A stretch of 64,000 nt of DNA from Gallionellaceae bacterium (GCA_019753125.1 JAIELH010000003.1:22087-86086); one strand, 5' to 3'. Shown: positions 1 through 13,258, counted from the first letter of the stretch. Notes: generated from the letters alone by a model not told the origin. Numbers and translations: made by a program.

Positions 1-516
1 GGTTGCGCCACGCTCCTTCGATATCCATGCCATAGCCGAACATGAAACGATCCGGCACTTCCATTCCGACGAAATCGGCATGGATCGGCTTTTCCCGGCC
101 ATGCCGCTTGTCGGCAAATACTGCGCTATAAAATTTGCTTGCGCCCAGTTCCAGTACGCGCTGGCGCAAAGCCGCGAGCGTGTGCCCTTCATCGAGGATG
201 TCATCCAGCACCAGCACCACGCGGCCGCGCACGCTCTCGCACGGCTCGACTTTCCAGTGCATCGCGCCGCCATGCCGCGCATCGCCGTAGCGCGACACGT
301 GCACATAATCGAAATCCAGCGGGAAATCGAGCAGCGGCAGCAGTTGTCCGGTAAACACCACGGCGCCGCCCATCACCGACAGCACCAGCGGGTGCAGCTG
401 CGCCATTGCGCCGTTGATTTCATTGGCGACCTTGTGCAGCGCCGCCTGCACCTGTTCATGCGGGTGCAGCAACTCGGCCTGTTGCAATATGTCGCGCGCG
501 CGCTGGCTGGATAGCG

Positions 517-520
<4 letters not shown>
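1..520 (-). CDS. hpt: Hypoxanthine-guanine phosphoribosyltransferase (3' end cut by window edge)
   Basis: Purine-salvage enzyme that transfers PRPP ribose-phosphate to hypoxanthine or guanine in the cytoplasm. About 173 codons are visible and the reading frame runs off the left edge, so only a few C-terminal residues can be missing. The PRPP-binding loop [15 protein letters not shown] is clear at about residues 105-119, and a [17 protein letters not shown]-type C-terminal region follows. The start ATG at 520 overlaps the galU stop codon by 4 nt (ATGA), so it is translationally coupled to galU and is the last visible gene of the zipA-ligA-galU-hpt run. The family assignment is confident. Preference for hypoxanthine over guanine cannot be read from the sequence. 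Confidence 0.9.
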
Positions 521-4564
<4,044 letters not shown>

Positions 4565-4676
4565 ATTTCCGAGACACCAAAATGCGTAATGTGTTTATGT
4601 GTATGAATTATCTCAAGCATGGCGAAAAATGGCTACAACTCAGAAAGTTTTGATGCTGTTCTCAATAGATATTTCG

Positions 4677-5726
4677 TCATGCCAGCGGCAGTTCGGCATT
4701 GCTCATGCCGATGCCGGCAATTTCATTCAGTGCCTTGAGAAAATGCTGCTGCTCATGCAATTGCACCAGTGATTCCGGGTGTGCCTTGCCGCGCATTTGT
4801 GCGAGCCGCGCCTTGCTGGTGGCGGGCATTTCCCAATCCAGGCCCCGCAGCAATTCATCCGCCGATTCCGGTTTGTTGCACACCAGCACCATGTCGCACC
4901 CCGCACTCAGCGCCGCTTTGGCGCGTTGCACGATACCGCCTGCAACGGTTGCGCCTTCCATGCTCAGATCGTCGCTGAAGATTACGCCATCGAAACCGAG
5001 TTGTCCGCGCAGAATCTGCTTCAGCCAGACCGGAGAGAAACCGGCCGGGCGATTGTCGACTCTGGGGTAAATGACATGCGCGGGCATCACCGCCGTCAGG
5101 CCATAGTTCACCATTTGCCGGAACGGTATCAAATCACACAGCTCGATGTCGACAAATTCGCGGTCGTCCACCGGGATGTCCAGGTGTGAATCGGCACGCA
5201 CGAACCCGTGGCCGGGGAAATGTTTGCCCACGCTGTGCATGCCGCCTTGTTTCAGTCCCAGCAGCAGGCTATGCGCCAATTCGGCAATGGCCTGCGGGTC
5301 GCTGTGAAATGCGCGGTCGCCGATTACGCTGCTTTGCCCGTAGTCCACATCCAGCACCGGCGTGAAGCTGAAATCCACGCCACAGGCGCGCAGCTCCGCC
5401 GCCAGTACATAACCCGTTTGTTGCGCCAGATGGCGCGCGCGCTGCGGGTGTGCATCCCATATGTCGCCGAGTTTGCGCATTGCGGGCAGCTTGGTAAAAC
5501 CGTCGCGGAAGCGCTGTACCCGGCCGCCTTCATGATCCACCGCGATCAACAGCGGCGGCGTACGCAATGCGTGAATCGCCGCCGTCAACTCGGCGAGCTG
5601 CCCGGGCGATTGATAATTGCGCGCGAACAGGATCACTCCGCCGGTCAGCGGATGGCGCAACCGTGCCTCGTCCTCGGCAGTCAGTTGCGTACCAGAGATA
5701 TCCAGCATCACAGGACCCAGTCCCAT
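4677..5726 (-). CDS. nagZ: Beta-N-acetylhexosaminidase (glycoside hydrolase family 3)
   Basis: Cytoplasmic enzyme that removes N-acetylglucosamine from recycled muropeptides in peptidoglycan turnover. At 349 aa it is a single-domain GH3 enzyme without a signal peptide, as expected for NagZ. The diagnostic KHFPGHG loop (about residue 165) carries the catalytic histidine region. The conserved [10 protein letters not shown] motif near residue 245 contains the nucleophile aspartate, and the [11 protein letters not shown] block is present. It precedes acpS and pdxJ in transcription order reversed on the minus strand (pdxJ-acpS-nagZ), a common betaproteobacterial arrangement. Confidence 0.94.
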   Translation of the reverse strand: MGLGPVMLDISGTQLTAEDEARLRHPLTGGVILFARNYQSPGQLAELTAAIHALRTPPLLIAVDHEGGRVQRFRDGFTKLPAMRKLGDIWDAHPQRARHLAQQTGYVLAAELRACGVDFSFTPVLDVDYGQSSVIGDRAFHSDPQAIAELAHSLLLGLKQGGMHSVGKHFPGHGFVRADSHLDIPVDDREFVDIELCDLIPFRQMVNYGLTAVMPAHVIYPRVDNRPAGFSPVWLKQILRGQLGFDGVIFSDDLSMEGATVAGGIVQRAKAALSAGCDMVLVCNKPESADELLRGLDWEMPATSKARLAQMRGKAHPESLVQLHEQQHFLKALNEIAGIGMSNAELPLA

Positions 5727-5734
5727 AGTTACTC

Positions 5735-6112
5735 CTAAGCTTCAAGCACCACGAAGGCGACAATCATATCGCGCTCATCGCTGATGGAAAGATGATGCCC
5801 GCTGACGCCCAATTGGGCGAGATAGGCGTGTAATGCCGCATCAAACCGCAATACCGGTTTGCCCAGGCCGTCATGCGTGATCTCGATGCGTTGCAGCGTC
5901 ACCGGAGGGCGTATCCCGCTGCCGACTGCCTTGGCGAACGCTTCTTTGGCGGCGAAACGCTTGGCGAGAAGCCTGGCCGGGGCGCTGTGTGCGTCAAACT
6001 CCGGCAACTCGCGCTCGTTCAGGATGCGCGCCGCGAAGCGCCTGCCATAACGCGCCCATATTTTTTCGATGCGCGAGTAGGCGACGATGTCGGTGCCGAT
6101 GCCGAAAATCAT
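5735..6112 (-). CDS. acpS: Holo-[acyl-carrier-protein] synthase
   Basis: Transfers the 4'-phosphopantetheine arm of CoA to ACP, activating fatty acid synthesis. At 125 aa it is the standard AcpS length. The first motif [13 protein letters not shown] (residues 4-16, Mg-binding Asp) and the second motif [13 protein letters not shown] (about 52-64, Glu/Lys) are both intact. It sits 7 bp after pdxJ and 8 bp before nagZ, so all three are probably one transcript. Confidence 0.95.
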   Translation of the reverse strand: MIFGIGTDIVAYSRIEKIWARYGRRFAARILNERELPEFDAHSAPARLLAKRFAAKEAFAKAVGSGIRPPVTLQRIEITHDGLGKPVLRFDAALHAYLAQLGVSGHHLSISDERDMIVAFVVLEA

Positions 6113-6119
6113 AATAAAT

Positions 6120-6851
6120 CTACGATTTCTCTGAGCATTCGGTCAGCAACGTTTTCATTTTTTTTACCGCCGCCTCCAGTCCGATGAACAGCGATTCGGC
6201 GATGATGGCGTGGCCGATGTTGAGTTCGACAATATGGGGAATTGCGGCAACAGGCTGCACGTTGTGGTAATGCAGGCCGTGTCCGGCATTTACCTGGAAT
6301 CCGTGCGCATGGGCGTATTCCGCCGCAACACGAATGCGTTCCAGTTCATGCTGGTGCTCCGGCACATTGTCCGTTTCGGCATATTTTCCGGTGTGCAATT
6401 CCAGCACCGGTGCGCCGGTGTGGCGCGCGGCGTCGATTTGTTTTTTATCCGGGTCGATGAACAGCGACACACGGATGCCTGCCGCGGCAGCACGCTCGCA
6501 AACCGATTTGATCGTGTCGAAGTAACGCACCACATCCAGGCCGCCTTCGGTCGTCAACTCTTCGCGGCGTTCCGGCACCAGGCACAAGTCGTGCGGCTTG
6601 ATGCGCAGCGCGATGGCGATCATTTCATCCGTTATCGCGCTTTCGAGATTCATGCGCGTTTGCAGCATGCCGCGCAGCACTTCCACGTCGCTGTCCTGGA
6701 TATGGCGGCGGTCTTCGCGCAGGTGCAGCGTGATCGCATCAACCCCGGCAGATTCCGCCAGCAACGCGGCGCGCACCACATTGGGGTAACGTGCGCCACG
6801 CACCTGGCGCAACGTTGCGACATGGTCGATATTCAACCCGAGCTTGATCAT
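6120..6851 (-). CDS. pdxJ: Pyridoxine 5'-phosphate synthase
   Basis: Condenses 1-deoxyxylulose-5-phosphate with aminoacetone phosphate to form pyridoxine 5'-phosphate, the ring-closing step of vitamin B6 synthesis. The 243-aa product shows [14 protein letters not shown] at the N-terminus, [16 protein letters not shown] around residue 40, and the C-terminal GHGLHYHNV and ELNIGHAII phosphate-binding loops. I placed the start at the ATG ending at 6851 because GGAG lies 8 nt upstream and PdxJ proteins begin MIKLG. A TTG four codons earlier would overlap that ribosome-binding site. It heads the pdxJ-acpS-nagZ group. Confidence 0.96.
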   Translation of the reverse strand: MIKLGLNIDHVATLRQVRGARYPNVVRAALLAESAGVDAITLHLREDRRHIQDSDVEVLRGMLQTRMNLESAITDEMIAIALRIKPHDLCLVPERREELTTEGGLDVVRYFDTIKSVCERAAAAGIRVSLFIDPDKKQIDAARHTGAPVLELHTGKYAETDNVPEHQHELERIRVAAEYAHAHGFQVNAGHGLHYHNVQPVAAIPHIVELNIGHAIIAESLFIGLEAAVKKMKTLLTECSEKS

Positions 6852-6998
6852 TGTTGTCTCCAAATCATGGCGGCGGAGTATAACGCAACGATACTATGAT
6901 TGGCATCGGCTCAAGCGAAGTAATGCAATCGCATCAACCCAACAGGGTACAGCCAGGTGATTGCCATATTATTTCTCCGTGCTACGTTAAATTCGGAC

Positions 6999-7026
6999 TG
7001 GACATTTCAAATTTGCCTGCTAGAAT
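6999..7026 (+). promoter_or_regulatory. Sigma-70-like promoter for the Ala/Pro lipoprotein gene
   Basis: TGGACA at 6999-7004 and TAGAAT at 7021-7026 are separated by 16 bp, in the 270-bp gap between divergent pdxJ and the lipoprotein gene. The predicted transcript would have a leader of about 90 nt before the ATG at 7124. This is read by eye against the consensus only. Confidence 0.45.
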
Positions 7027-7123
7027 GCACGGCCTATGGTTTTTACGCATTTTGGTGTATTGGTTTGATGCGTTTAAAACCAAGCAGAAATCTACTTTTT
7101 TAAAACCACCTCAAGGAAAGAAA

Positions 7124-7357
7124 ATGAAAAAATCCGCTCTCGTTGTTGCTTTGTTGGCTATTGCTTTGGCTGCTTGTGGCCAAAAACCTGCTGCTCCTGC
7201 TGCACCAGCTCCTGCACCAGCTCCTGTTGCTGCACCAGCTCCAGCACCAGCACCGGCTCCTGCTGCTTCCGGCGCTGAAGCTGCTGCACCTGCCGCTGCC
7301 GCACCTGCTGCTCCAGCCGCTGACGCGAAGCCAGCTGACGCGAAGCCAGCTCACTAA
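7124..7357 (+). CDS. Small Ala/Pro-rich lipoprotein
   Basis: The 77-aa product has a lipoprotein signal (MKKSALVVALLAIALAAC, lipobox LAAC at residues 15-18), so it should be exported, diacylated and anchored in the envelope. After the cysteine it is almost entirely Ala and Pro with a few Gln, Lys and Asp: an extended, unfolded tail ending in two copies of an ADAKP-like unit. At DNA level the 15-bp unit GACGCGAAGCCAGCT is repeated in tandem at about 7322-7351. AAGGAAAG lies just upstream of the ATG and a strong terminator follows, making a one-gene transcription unit. No function can be assigned. Such spacer-like lipoproteins often link the outer membrane to peptidoglycan or act as small abundant envelope proteins, but that is inference. 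Confidence 0.8.
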   Translation: MKKSALVVALLAIALAACGQKPAAPAAPAPAPAPVAAPAPAPAPAPAASGAEAAAPAAAAPAAPAADAKPADAKPAH

Positions 7358-7385
7358 GCATCACCAGTATTGTTGCAACAAAAAA

Positions 7386-7407
7386 GCCGGCGCAAGCCGG
7401 CTTTTTT
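7386..7407 (+). terminator. Rho-independent terminator
   Basis: GCCGGC (7386-7391), loop GCAA, GCCGGC (7396-7401), followed by six T residues. It ends the small lipoprotein transcript 29 bp after its stop codon. An A-run on the other side means it could also serve the convergent minus-strand MBL hydrolase gene. Confidence 0.9.
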
Positions 7408-7450
7408 GTTTTGGGCTTCATTTGCCCATAATTTTCAGGCTGTACGCTTT

Positions 7451-8218
7451 TCAGGTGATTTCACGCCAGGCAAATCCCGTTTCCTGTGTGGCGATCCCTA
7501 TCCAGTTTGCCTCGCAACCAATCGCACCGCATAGGGCGCGCACCGCAAGTGCCGGGGTATTGTTTTTGCGGCTCAGATGCGCGGCGATCAAATGCTGCAA
7601 ATTACCCTTATCCAGGCGGTTCAGGACGGCGGCGGCATCCTGATTGTTCAGATGCCCCAGACGTCCGCTTACGCGTTGTTTGAGGCTGTACGGATAATCG
7701 CCATTCATCAGCATGTCGCTGTCATGGTTGCATTCCAGCACCAGTGCGTCACAACCATTCAGCGTCGCCTCGATATGCGGCGTGCTGGCTCCGGTATCGG
7801 TCAGCACACCCAGCCGTCGTGCGCCATCGCTGAACACAAATTGTACCGGCTCGGTGGCGTCGTGCGGAACAGGGTAGGGGTGAATTTCAAGGTCGCCAAT
7901 CGCGAATGCCTGATGCGGGCCGATCTCATGAATGTGGATGGCATCGGCAAAGGTTGATGGCTGGCTGCGCAGCGTGCCGTGGGTAAGCCAGACCGGCAGA
8001 CCGAATTTGCGCGCCAACCGCGCCACCCCGCCGAGATGGTCGCCATGCTCATGCGTGACGATTATGCCGCTCAGTTGTCCGGGAGAGACATCCAGCCGCA
8101 TCAGGCGCGAGATCGAATCCTGCAAGCCGAAGCCGCAATCCATCAGAACCCGTGTTTGTCCGGTCTCAACCAGCAACGCATTACCTTCGCTGCCGCTACC
8201 CAGGGAAGCAAAGCGCAT
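7451..8218 (-). CDS. MBL-fold metallohydrolase (WalJ/YycJ-like)
   Basis: The 255-aa metallo-beta-lactamase-fold protein carries the zinc motif THEHGDHLGG at about residues 54-63, further metal ligands in the HDATEP and LTDTGAST regions, and the N-terminal FASLGSGSEGNALLVETG strand pair typical of the YycJ/WalJ branch. It lies 5 bp downstream of bamC in the dapA-bamC-MBL order common in betaproteobacteria, suggesting co-transcription. WalJ homologues are double-strand exonuclease-like proteins in some bacteria. The substrate here is unknown and cannot be read from the motifs. Confidence 0.88.
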   Translation of the reverse strand: MRFASLGSGSEGNALLVETGQTRVLMDCGFGLQDSISRLMRLDVSPGQLSGIIVTHEHGDHLGGVARLARKFGLPVWLTHGTLRSQPSTFADAIHIHEIGPHQAFAIGDLEIHPYPVPHDATEPVQFVFSDGARRLGVLTDTGASTPHIEATLNGCDALVLECNHDSDMLMNGDYPYSLKQRVSGRLGHLNNQDAAAVLNRLDKGNLQHLIAAHLSRKNNTPALAVRALCGAIGCEANWIGIATQETGFAWREIT

Positions 8219-8223
8219 GTGCC

Positions 8224-9330
8224 TTACTGTTTGATGTTTTTGTAAATCGCCTCAATCATCCGCTTACCTGTATCGTCGCTTGCGCCGCTCTGGTCGGTAA
8301 CCGTCACTTCGCACGACGACACGCCATCCTTGACGATCACGCGGTAGCTCTTGCCGGTCTCCTTGCTGCTTTTCCAGAACTGCAACTTGTCCGCCCAACC
8401 ACCTTCTTCCTTGGATGCTGTGCGCAAGAAGTAGATGCCCTTGATGCGATCCTTGTCTTCTATCGCCAAACCCGCGCGCTCGACGGCCAATCCTACCCTG
8501 CGCCAGGATTTGTCGAAGGTATCGCCTATCACGATGATATTGCTGCCGTTGGAAGCGGCCAGCATATTGACAGTTCCCTCTTGTGCGTCATTCGCTGCCG
8601 CAGCCGTTTGCACCGCAGCGGCAGCCTGTTCTTCGCTGATGCCAAAACGCACCATCAAGCGCTGCAACATGATCGCCTCCATCTCGGGGTCATTGGGGCG
8701 TGATTGCCATTTGGATGTATCCTTGTTCGTATCCAACACCTCTTCCATGCCGCGATGCGAAATGTAAATTTCGGTGCTTGCGCCGTCCTTGCTGCGCTCC
8801 AGGCGGGTGCGATACTGGTCGCGCTCGCCCGACGAGTAAAGGTTGTCGAATACTTTGCCCAGCACATTCCGGACCGCGCCCTGCGGAATCTTGGCGCGGT
8901 TTTCTATCCAGTCGGTTTCCATCACGCCCGCTGCCGGGTCTTCGTTCTTGATGGTCAAGCCGTTTTCCTGCCAGAATGCCTTGACAACAGGCCAAACGTT
9001 TTCCGGCTTATCGTTGACCACCAGCCAGCGTTGCGTTCCGTTGCGTTCCAGGCGCGCGCCTTTCGCTTCGGGTAATACGCCGCGATTCTGCGCTGCCGTG
9101 GAGCCCTTGCTGTAATCGGAATAAGTGGCAACGGTTTCATCGCTGTTGACCGGCACTTTGTAACGCTGGTCGCTGGTGGGGGTGGTCAGGTCGGGCGGCA
9201 CTTCCAGCGATGGCACTTGCACGGCGCCCGCCTTGTAATCGATGCGCTTGTTGCTCAAACCGCCCATATCGCTGCAACCCGCCAGCAAGAGCAGCACCAC
9301 GCTGCAAGTCATGACATGCAAAAATTTCAT
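8224..9330 (-). CDS. bamC: Outer membrane protein assembly factor BamC (NlpB/DapX)
   Basis: Lipoprotein partner of the BAM complex that inserts beta-barrels into the outer membrane. The 368-aa product has signal and lipobox in MKFLHVMTCSVVLLLLAGC, a low-complexity N-terminal stretch (about 25-100), then two helix-grip domains, with WLVVNDKPENVWPVVKAFW and later SWRRVGLAVERAG marking them. The start at 9330 was chosen because AGAGG is 8 nt upstream and it begins the signal peptide; an ATG eight codons earlier would add a non-signal-like prefix. It follows dapA by 25 bp, the classic dapA-bamC pairing. Confidence 0.92.
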   Translation of the reverse strand: MKFLHVMTCSVVLLLLAGCSDMGGLSNKRIDYKAGAVQVPSLEVPPDLTTPTSDQRYKVPVNSDETVATYSDYSKGSTAAQNRGVLPEAKGARLERNGTQRWLVVNDKPENVWPVVKAFWQENGLTIKNEDPAAGVMETDWIENRAKIPQGAVRNVLGKVFDNLYSSGERDQYRTRLERSKDGASTEIYISHRGMEEVLDTNKDTSKWQSRPNDPEMEAIMLQRLMVRFGISEEQAAAAVQTAAAANDAQEGTVNMLAASNGSNIIVIGDTFDKSWRRVGLAVERAGLAIEDKDRIKGIYFLRTASKEEGGWADKLQFWKSSKETGKSYRVIVKDGVSSCEVTVTDQSGASDDTGKRMIEAIYKNIKQ

Positions 9331-9355
9331 TGTTTGCCTCTGGCAATAAAGCATG

Positions 9356-10234
9356 TTAATTGATTGATCCGGCCTGGCGCATGGCCTGCTCGACCACGCC
9401 TTGCATGTTCAATGAGAGCGGGGTGAGCGGCAAACGCAGGGTGTTTTTTATTCTGCCCATGCGCGCCACCGCCCATTTCACCGGGATCGGATTGGCCTCG
9501 ACGAACAGGTTGCGATGCAGGCCGAGCAATTGGTAATTGATCGCCCGCGCCTTGGCAACATCGCCGTTCAGCGCCGCAACACACATTTCATGCATCGATT
9601 TCGGCGCGACATTCGCCGTTACCGAGATCGTGCCGTGCGCGCCGAGCAGCAGCAACGCCAGCGTGCTGGCATCGTCACCGCTATACACTGCAAAATTCTC
9701 CGGCGCGCGCTGCAACAGATCGCTGCCACGCTCGATGTTGCCGGTCGCATCCTTGATGCCGACGATATTGGGAAGCTGCGCCAGGCGCAGCACGGTGTCG
9801 TTGCTCATGTCGGCGACGGTGCGCCCCGGCACGTTGTATAAAATATGCGGCATGTCCACCGCTTCGGCGATGGCCTTGAAGTGCAGGTACATGCCTTCCT
9901 GGGTCGGCTTGTTGTAATAGGGCACGACCGTCAGCGAGGCGTCCGCACCGGCTTTTTTCGAGAAGGCCGCCAGTTCGATCGCTTCCGTGGTCGAGTTCGC
10001 GCCGGTTCCGGCGATCACCGGGATGCGCCCGGCGGCGTGCTCCACGGCCACCTGGATCAGCGTCTCATGCTCTTCCACATTTACGGTCGGCGATTCGCCG
10101 GTCGTGCCGACTACCACGATGCCGTCTGTTCCTTGCCCAACATGGAAATCGATCAACGCGCGAAACGCGCCCAGATCGAGGCTGCCGTCTTCATGCATCG
10201 GCGTGACGATTGCAACAATACTGCCCTTAATCAT
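9356..10234 (-). CDS. dapA: 4-hydroxy-tetrahydrodipicolinate synthase
   Basis: Condenses pyruvate with aspartate semialdehyde, the first committed step of lysine and diaminopimelate synthesis. At 292 aa it has normal length. It shows [17 protein letters not shown] at the N-terminus, GTTGESPTV (about 45), [15 protein letters not shown] (about 106), LYNVPGRT with the conserved Tyr/Arg, and the Schiff-base lysine in IVGIKDATG near residue 162. The start at 10234 has AGGAAA immediately upstream. A TTG five codons earlier is less likely. Transcribed ahead of bamC. Confidence 0.96.
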   Translation of the reverse strand: MIKGSIVAIVTPMHEDGSLDLGAFRALIDFHVGQGTDGIVVVGTTGESPTVNVEEHETLIQVAVEHAAGRIPVIAGTGANSTTEAIELAAFSKKAGADASLTVVPYYNKPTQEGMYLHFKAIAEAVDMPHILYNVPGRTVADMSNDTVLRLAQLPNIVGIKDATGNIERGSDLLQRAPENFAVYSGDDASTLALLLLGAHGTISVTANVAPKSMHEMCVAALNGDVAKARAINYQLLGLHRNLFVEANPIPVKWAVARMGRIKNTLRLPLTPLSLNMQGVVEQAMRQAGSIN

Positions 10235-10325
10235 TTTTCCTGCCACCAAAATAAATGCGGCATTCTACCGCAATACGGCAGCGTGCCAAAGGGCAATGCG
10301 CAAAAGATATGGCGCCGTGAAATAA

Positions 10326-10652
10326 GGGCTCGTTAATGAATAACTGTGACATACGTTGCCGCGTATTCGGGATGGATGCAAGGCGTGAAGCGCGGCAAAT
10401 GGTTGTTCCATTCGCAAGCTTCGCAACGCCGCATAACCAGCCACTTGGCTGCTGTATTTTGGCAGCCTAGTGGAATGGCTAGTAGTTCCATCAGACGCCC
10501 GAATACGCGGCAACCCTCCGGGCTGGGGTTGCTTTGGGCGCATCCCGGTGTTGCGAGCCGCTTGTTGTGAATGACACAACCGCGCGTCTCGCGCCTTGGG
10601 CTGCATCCCAAAGCGACCCCAGCGTATGTCACAGTTATTCATTAACGAGCCC
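10326..10652 (+). mobile_element. MITE-like element with 30-bp terminal inverted repeats
   Basis: About 327 bp bounded by perfect inverted repeats (10326-10355 and 10623-10652) that begin GGGCTCG and end CATACG, flanked on both sides by the trinucleotide TAA (10323-10325 and 10653-10655), which looks like a 3-bp target duplication. There is no transposase gene inside: the interior is GC-rich, stop-laden and contains short hairpins. A 3-bp TNA duplication and GGG-type ends are typical of the IS1031/ISL2 branch of the IS5 family, so I infer a non-autonomous derivative of such an element. It sits 17 bp downstream of the fur stop codon. Confidence 0.8.
10433..10494 (+). repeat. Interspersed hairpin repeat, copy 1 (inside the MITE)
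   Basis: Starts ATAACCAGCCACTTG and ends with GAATGGCTAGTAGT[T]CCATCAG (10473-10494). It matches 19268-19323, where the last 22 bp differ at one position. The middle of each copy forms a different hairpin (GGCTGC/GGCAGCC here, CCCGC/GCGGG there), so the stem is kept while its sequence changes. Confidence 0.6.
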
Positions 10653-10671
10653 TAAGGGCTCCGGTAACCCC

Positions 10672-11103
10672 TTACCGTTTATGCGGGCAGTTCTTTTTCA
10701 GGCAGTCTGCATAGATATAAAGCGAATGGTCGTGAACGGCAAAGCCGCGTTCGGCTGCGACCTTCTTCTGGCGCGACTCGATGGCCGCATCGTAGAACTC
10801 CTCGACATGGCCGCATTGCAGGCAAACGATATGATCATGGTGTTTGCCCTGATTGAGTTCGAACACCGACTTGCCGCCCTCGAAGTTGTGGCGCACCAGC
10901 AGCCCGGCCTGCTCGAACTGCGTCAACACGCGATAGACCGTGGCCAGCCCCACATCATCGCCATTGGCCAGCAATTGCTTGTACACATCTTCCGCGCTCA
11001 TGTGGCACTCTTGCCTGGATTCAAACAGGCTGAGGATATTGAGTCGCGGCACGGTGGATTTGAGGCCGGCGTTTTTCAGATGCTCTGGTTTGGGTTTGTC
11101 CAT
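10672..11103 (-). CDS. fur: Ferric uptake regulator
   Basis: Fe(II)-dependent repressor of iron-uptake genes. At 143 aa it is standard length. It has an N-terminal winged helix (residues 1-83, with GLATVYRVLTQFEQAGL as the recognition-helix region) and a C-terminal metal-binding domain with HHDHIVCLQCGHVEEF (structural Zn Cys pair) and a terminal CLKKNCPHKR. It is divergent from feoAB, with a Fur box between them, so it probably regulates feoAB and possibly itself. A MITE lies directly downstream of the stop and could affect transcript ending. Confidence 0.96.
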   Translation of the reverse strand: MDKPKPEHLKNAGLKSTVPRLNILSLFESRQECHMSAEDVYKQLLANGDDVGLATVYRVLTQFEQAGLLVRHNFEGGKSVFELNQGKHHDHIVCLQCGHVEEFYDAAIESRQKKVAAERGFAVHDHSLYIYADCLKKNCPHKR

Positions 11104-11157
11104 ATCAACGCTCTCATGTCGTTTTTTGGCATATTGCCTGAAAGCGCTTGCAATTGC

Positions 11158-11176
11158 AAATGAGAAACATTATCAT
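11158..11176 (+). promoter_or_regulatory. Fur box in the fur-feoA divergent promoter region
   Basis: AAATGAGAAACATTATCAT resembles the 19-bp Fur consensus (GATAATGATAATCATTATC), with the right half ATTATCAT near perfect and the left half weaker. It lies 52 bp before the feoA ATG and 54 bp before the fur ATG, fitting repression of feoAB by Fe-Fur and possible fur autoregulation. Confidence 0.65.
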
Positions 11177-11228
11177 TTGTATGGCTTGTCGATATTGACG
11201 ACGGCGCCACTGCCAAATTTATCTTTCC

Positions 11229-11474
11229 ATGCCTTCGACCAACCTGTCCATCCTGCACCCCGGCGACACCGCCACGATCGTCGCGATCCACGCCGAGGAA
11301 GCGCTGCATTTGCGCTTGCTCGCGCTCGGTTTTCGCAGCGGAAAGCAGGTCGAATTGGTCCGCAAAGCCGGTTTTTCCGGGCCGCTGCAAGTGCGAATCG
11401 GCACCACCGACATCATGCTGCGCCGCAGCGAAGCAGCAAAAATCACGGTATGCAAGGGAGCGTCCGGCACATGA
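11229..11474 (+). CDS. feoA: Ferrous iron transport accessory protein FeoA
   Basis: Small cytosolic SH3-like protein that assists FeoB. The 81-aa product has the typical pattern LHPGDTATIVAI - LRLLALGFRSGKQVEL - PLQVRIGTTDIMLRRSEAAKI of the FeoA fold. Its TGA overlaps the feoB ATG by 4 nt. The Fur box upstream indicates iron repression. Confidence 0.93.
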   Translation: MPSTNLSILHPGDTATIVAIHAEEALHLRLLALGFRSGKQVELVRKAGFSGPLQVRIGTTDIMLRRSEAAKITVCKGASGT

Positions 11475-13258
11475 AGCGTATCGCGCTATTGGGAATGCCC
11501 AACACCGGCAAGTCCACGCTGTTCAACCGGATGACCGGCGGCGCGGCGCGTGTCGGCAACTGGCCGGGTATCACCGTCGAATTGCTCAGCGGCAAGATAT
11601 TGCTGGGCGGCAACATCGTGGAAATCATCGACTTGCCCGGCATCTACGATCTGCATGGTTTTTCCGACGACGAGCAAGTGGTGCGGCATTTTTTGGGCAA
11701 TAACGCCCCCGACCTCGCACTGGTCATTCTGAATGCCACGCAGATCGAGCGCCAGATGAGCCTGTTGCTGCAACTCAAGCAGCTCGGCATGAACATCGTC
11801 GTGCTGCTGAATATGGCCGATGAGGCGAGAAAATACGGCATCAGCATCGACAGCAAGAAGATGGCCGAGCTGCTCGGCATGCCGATCTTCCTGCTCAGCG
11901 GCAAATATGGCACGGGTTATCAGGAAGCGATACAGGCGGCTACCAGGGCGCTGCGCTATCCCACGCCCGGGATGGCCGAGCAATTGCGCAGCCAGCTCGA
12001 ACAGGACGAGCATATCGAGACGGAAATGGCGCGCGTGATGAAACACGCGGTGCAGATACCGGCACAGTTGCCGGATAACCTGACCGAGAAACTGGATCGC
12101 ATCATGCTGCACCCGTGGCTGGGGTTGCCGATCTTCTTCGGCGTCATGTACCTGTTGTTCCAGAGCATTTTTTTCCTCGGCCAGCCGCTCCAGAAATGGG
12201 TGGGTAACGCGCTTGGCTGGCTGCGCAGTGCGGCGCTCGAACCGCTGTTGTCCAGTCTGCCAGCCTGGCTTTCCGGGCTGTTGCTGGACGGCGTTTACAA
12301 CGGCGTGGCGACCGTCGCCGCATTTGTGCCGATCATCATCCTGTTCTTCCTGTTCATGGCGATGGTCGAAGACAGCGGCTACCTGTCGCGCGCCGCGTTC
12401 CTGATGGACGCGCTGATGGAGAAGCTGGGGCTGGACGGGCGCGGCTTTGTGATGCTGCTGATGGGCTTCGGCTGCAACGTGCCCGCGCTGATGGGCACGC
12501 GGGTGATGCGCTCGCGCCCGATGCGTCTGCTCACGATGTTGGTGATCCCGTTCTCGCTATGCTCGGCGCGCCTGCAGGTGTTCGTGTTCATCACCGCCGC
12601 ACTGTTCTCGCCGCAAGCCGGGCCGCTGGTACTGTTCAGTCTGTATTTGTTCAGCTTTGCCGCCGCGATGCTCACGTCGCTGCTGTTCAAGGGCCGGTTC
12701 AGGAACAACGAACCGTTTGTGCTGGAACTGCCGCCGTACCGCTTCCCCACGCTACGCCAGATGGCGCTACGCGGCTGGCTGGAGGTGCAGCACTTCCTGC
12801 GCCGCGCGACGAAGTTCATCGTCGCCGGTGTGGTGCTGGTCTGGCTGCTCACCAACCTGCCGCCATCCGCAGCACCTGCCAGTGCAAGCACGTTGGCAGG
12901 CATGCTCGGCGGCTGGCTGCACCCCGTCTTTGCGCCTCTCGGCATCAATGAGCAGCTTACGATCGCGCTGATTTTTGGCTTCGTCGCGAAGGAAATCGTC
13001 ATCGGTGCACTGGCGGTGATTTATGGTCTCTCTGGCGCAGCACTCAGCGGCGCATTGGGACAGCAGCTGGATTGGGTGCAAGCCTACAGCTTCATGCTGT
13101 TCACGCTGATCTATACACCGTGCCTGTCCGCAATTGCCACGCTGCGCAGCGAATCCAAGCATCCCGGCTTCACCGCCTTCGTCATCGCGTGGTCGCTGGC
13201 GCTGGCCTGGCTGGTGAGCTTTGCGTTTTATCAGGGCGCGCGGGCGTTGGGGTATTAA
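11471..13258 (+). CDS. feoB: Ferrous iron transporter FeoB
   Basis: GTP-dependent Fe(II) importer of the inner membrane. At 595 aa it is the short form of FeoB seen in many betaproteobacteria. The N-terminal G domain shows G1 GMPNTGKST (8-16), switch region VGNWPGITVE, G3 DLPGIYDL, and G4 LNMADE. It is followed by a helical GDI region and a membrane domain with two Gate blocks (PIIILFFLFMAMVEDSGYLSR and the C-terminal LIYTPCLSAIATLRSE). The start overlaps the feoA stop by 4 nt. A decayed copy of about 100 bp of this gene lies at 17035-17130. FeoC is absent. Confidence 0.96.
   Translation: MKRIALLGMPNTGKSTLFNRMTGGAARVGNWPGITVELLSGKILLGGNIVEIIDLPGIYDLHGFSDDEQVVRHFLGNNAPDLALVILNATQIERQMSLLLQLKQLGMNIVVLLNMADEARKYGISIDSKKMAELLGMPIFLLSGKYGTGYQEAIQAATRALRYPTPGMAEQLRSQLEQDEHIETEMARVMKHAVQIPAQLPDNLTEKLDRIMLHPWLGLPIFFGVMYLLFQSIFFLGQPLQKWVGNALGWLRSAALEPLLSSLPAWLSGLLLDGVYNGVATVAAFVPIIILFFLFMAMVEDSGYLSRAAFLMDALMEKLGLDGRGFVMLLMGFGCNVPALMGTRVMRSRPMRLLTMLVIPFSLCSARLQVFVFITAALFSPQAGPLVLFSLYLFSFAAAMLTSLLFKGRFRNNEPFVLELPPYRFPTLRQMALRGWLEVQHFLRRATKFIVAGVVLVWLLTNLPPSAAPASASTLAGMLGGWLHPVFAPLGINEQLTIALIFGFVAKEIVIGALAVIYGLSGAALSGALGQQLDWVQAYSFMLFTLIYTPCLSAIATLRSESKHPGFTAFVIAWSLALAWLVSFAFYQGARALGY

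Noticed and set aside
10265-10642. Reading frames across the MITE
   Set aside because: They are read-through of inverted repeats and hairpins, with no domain content and no ribosome-binding site.
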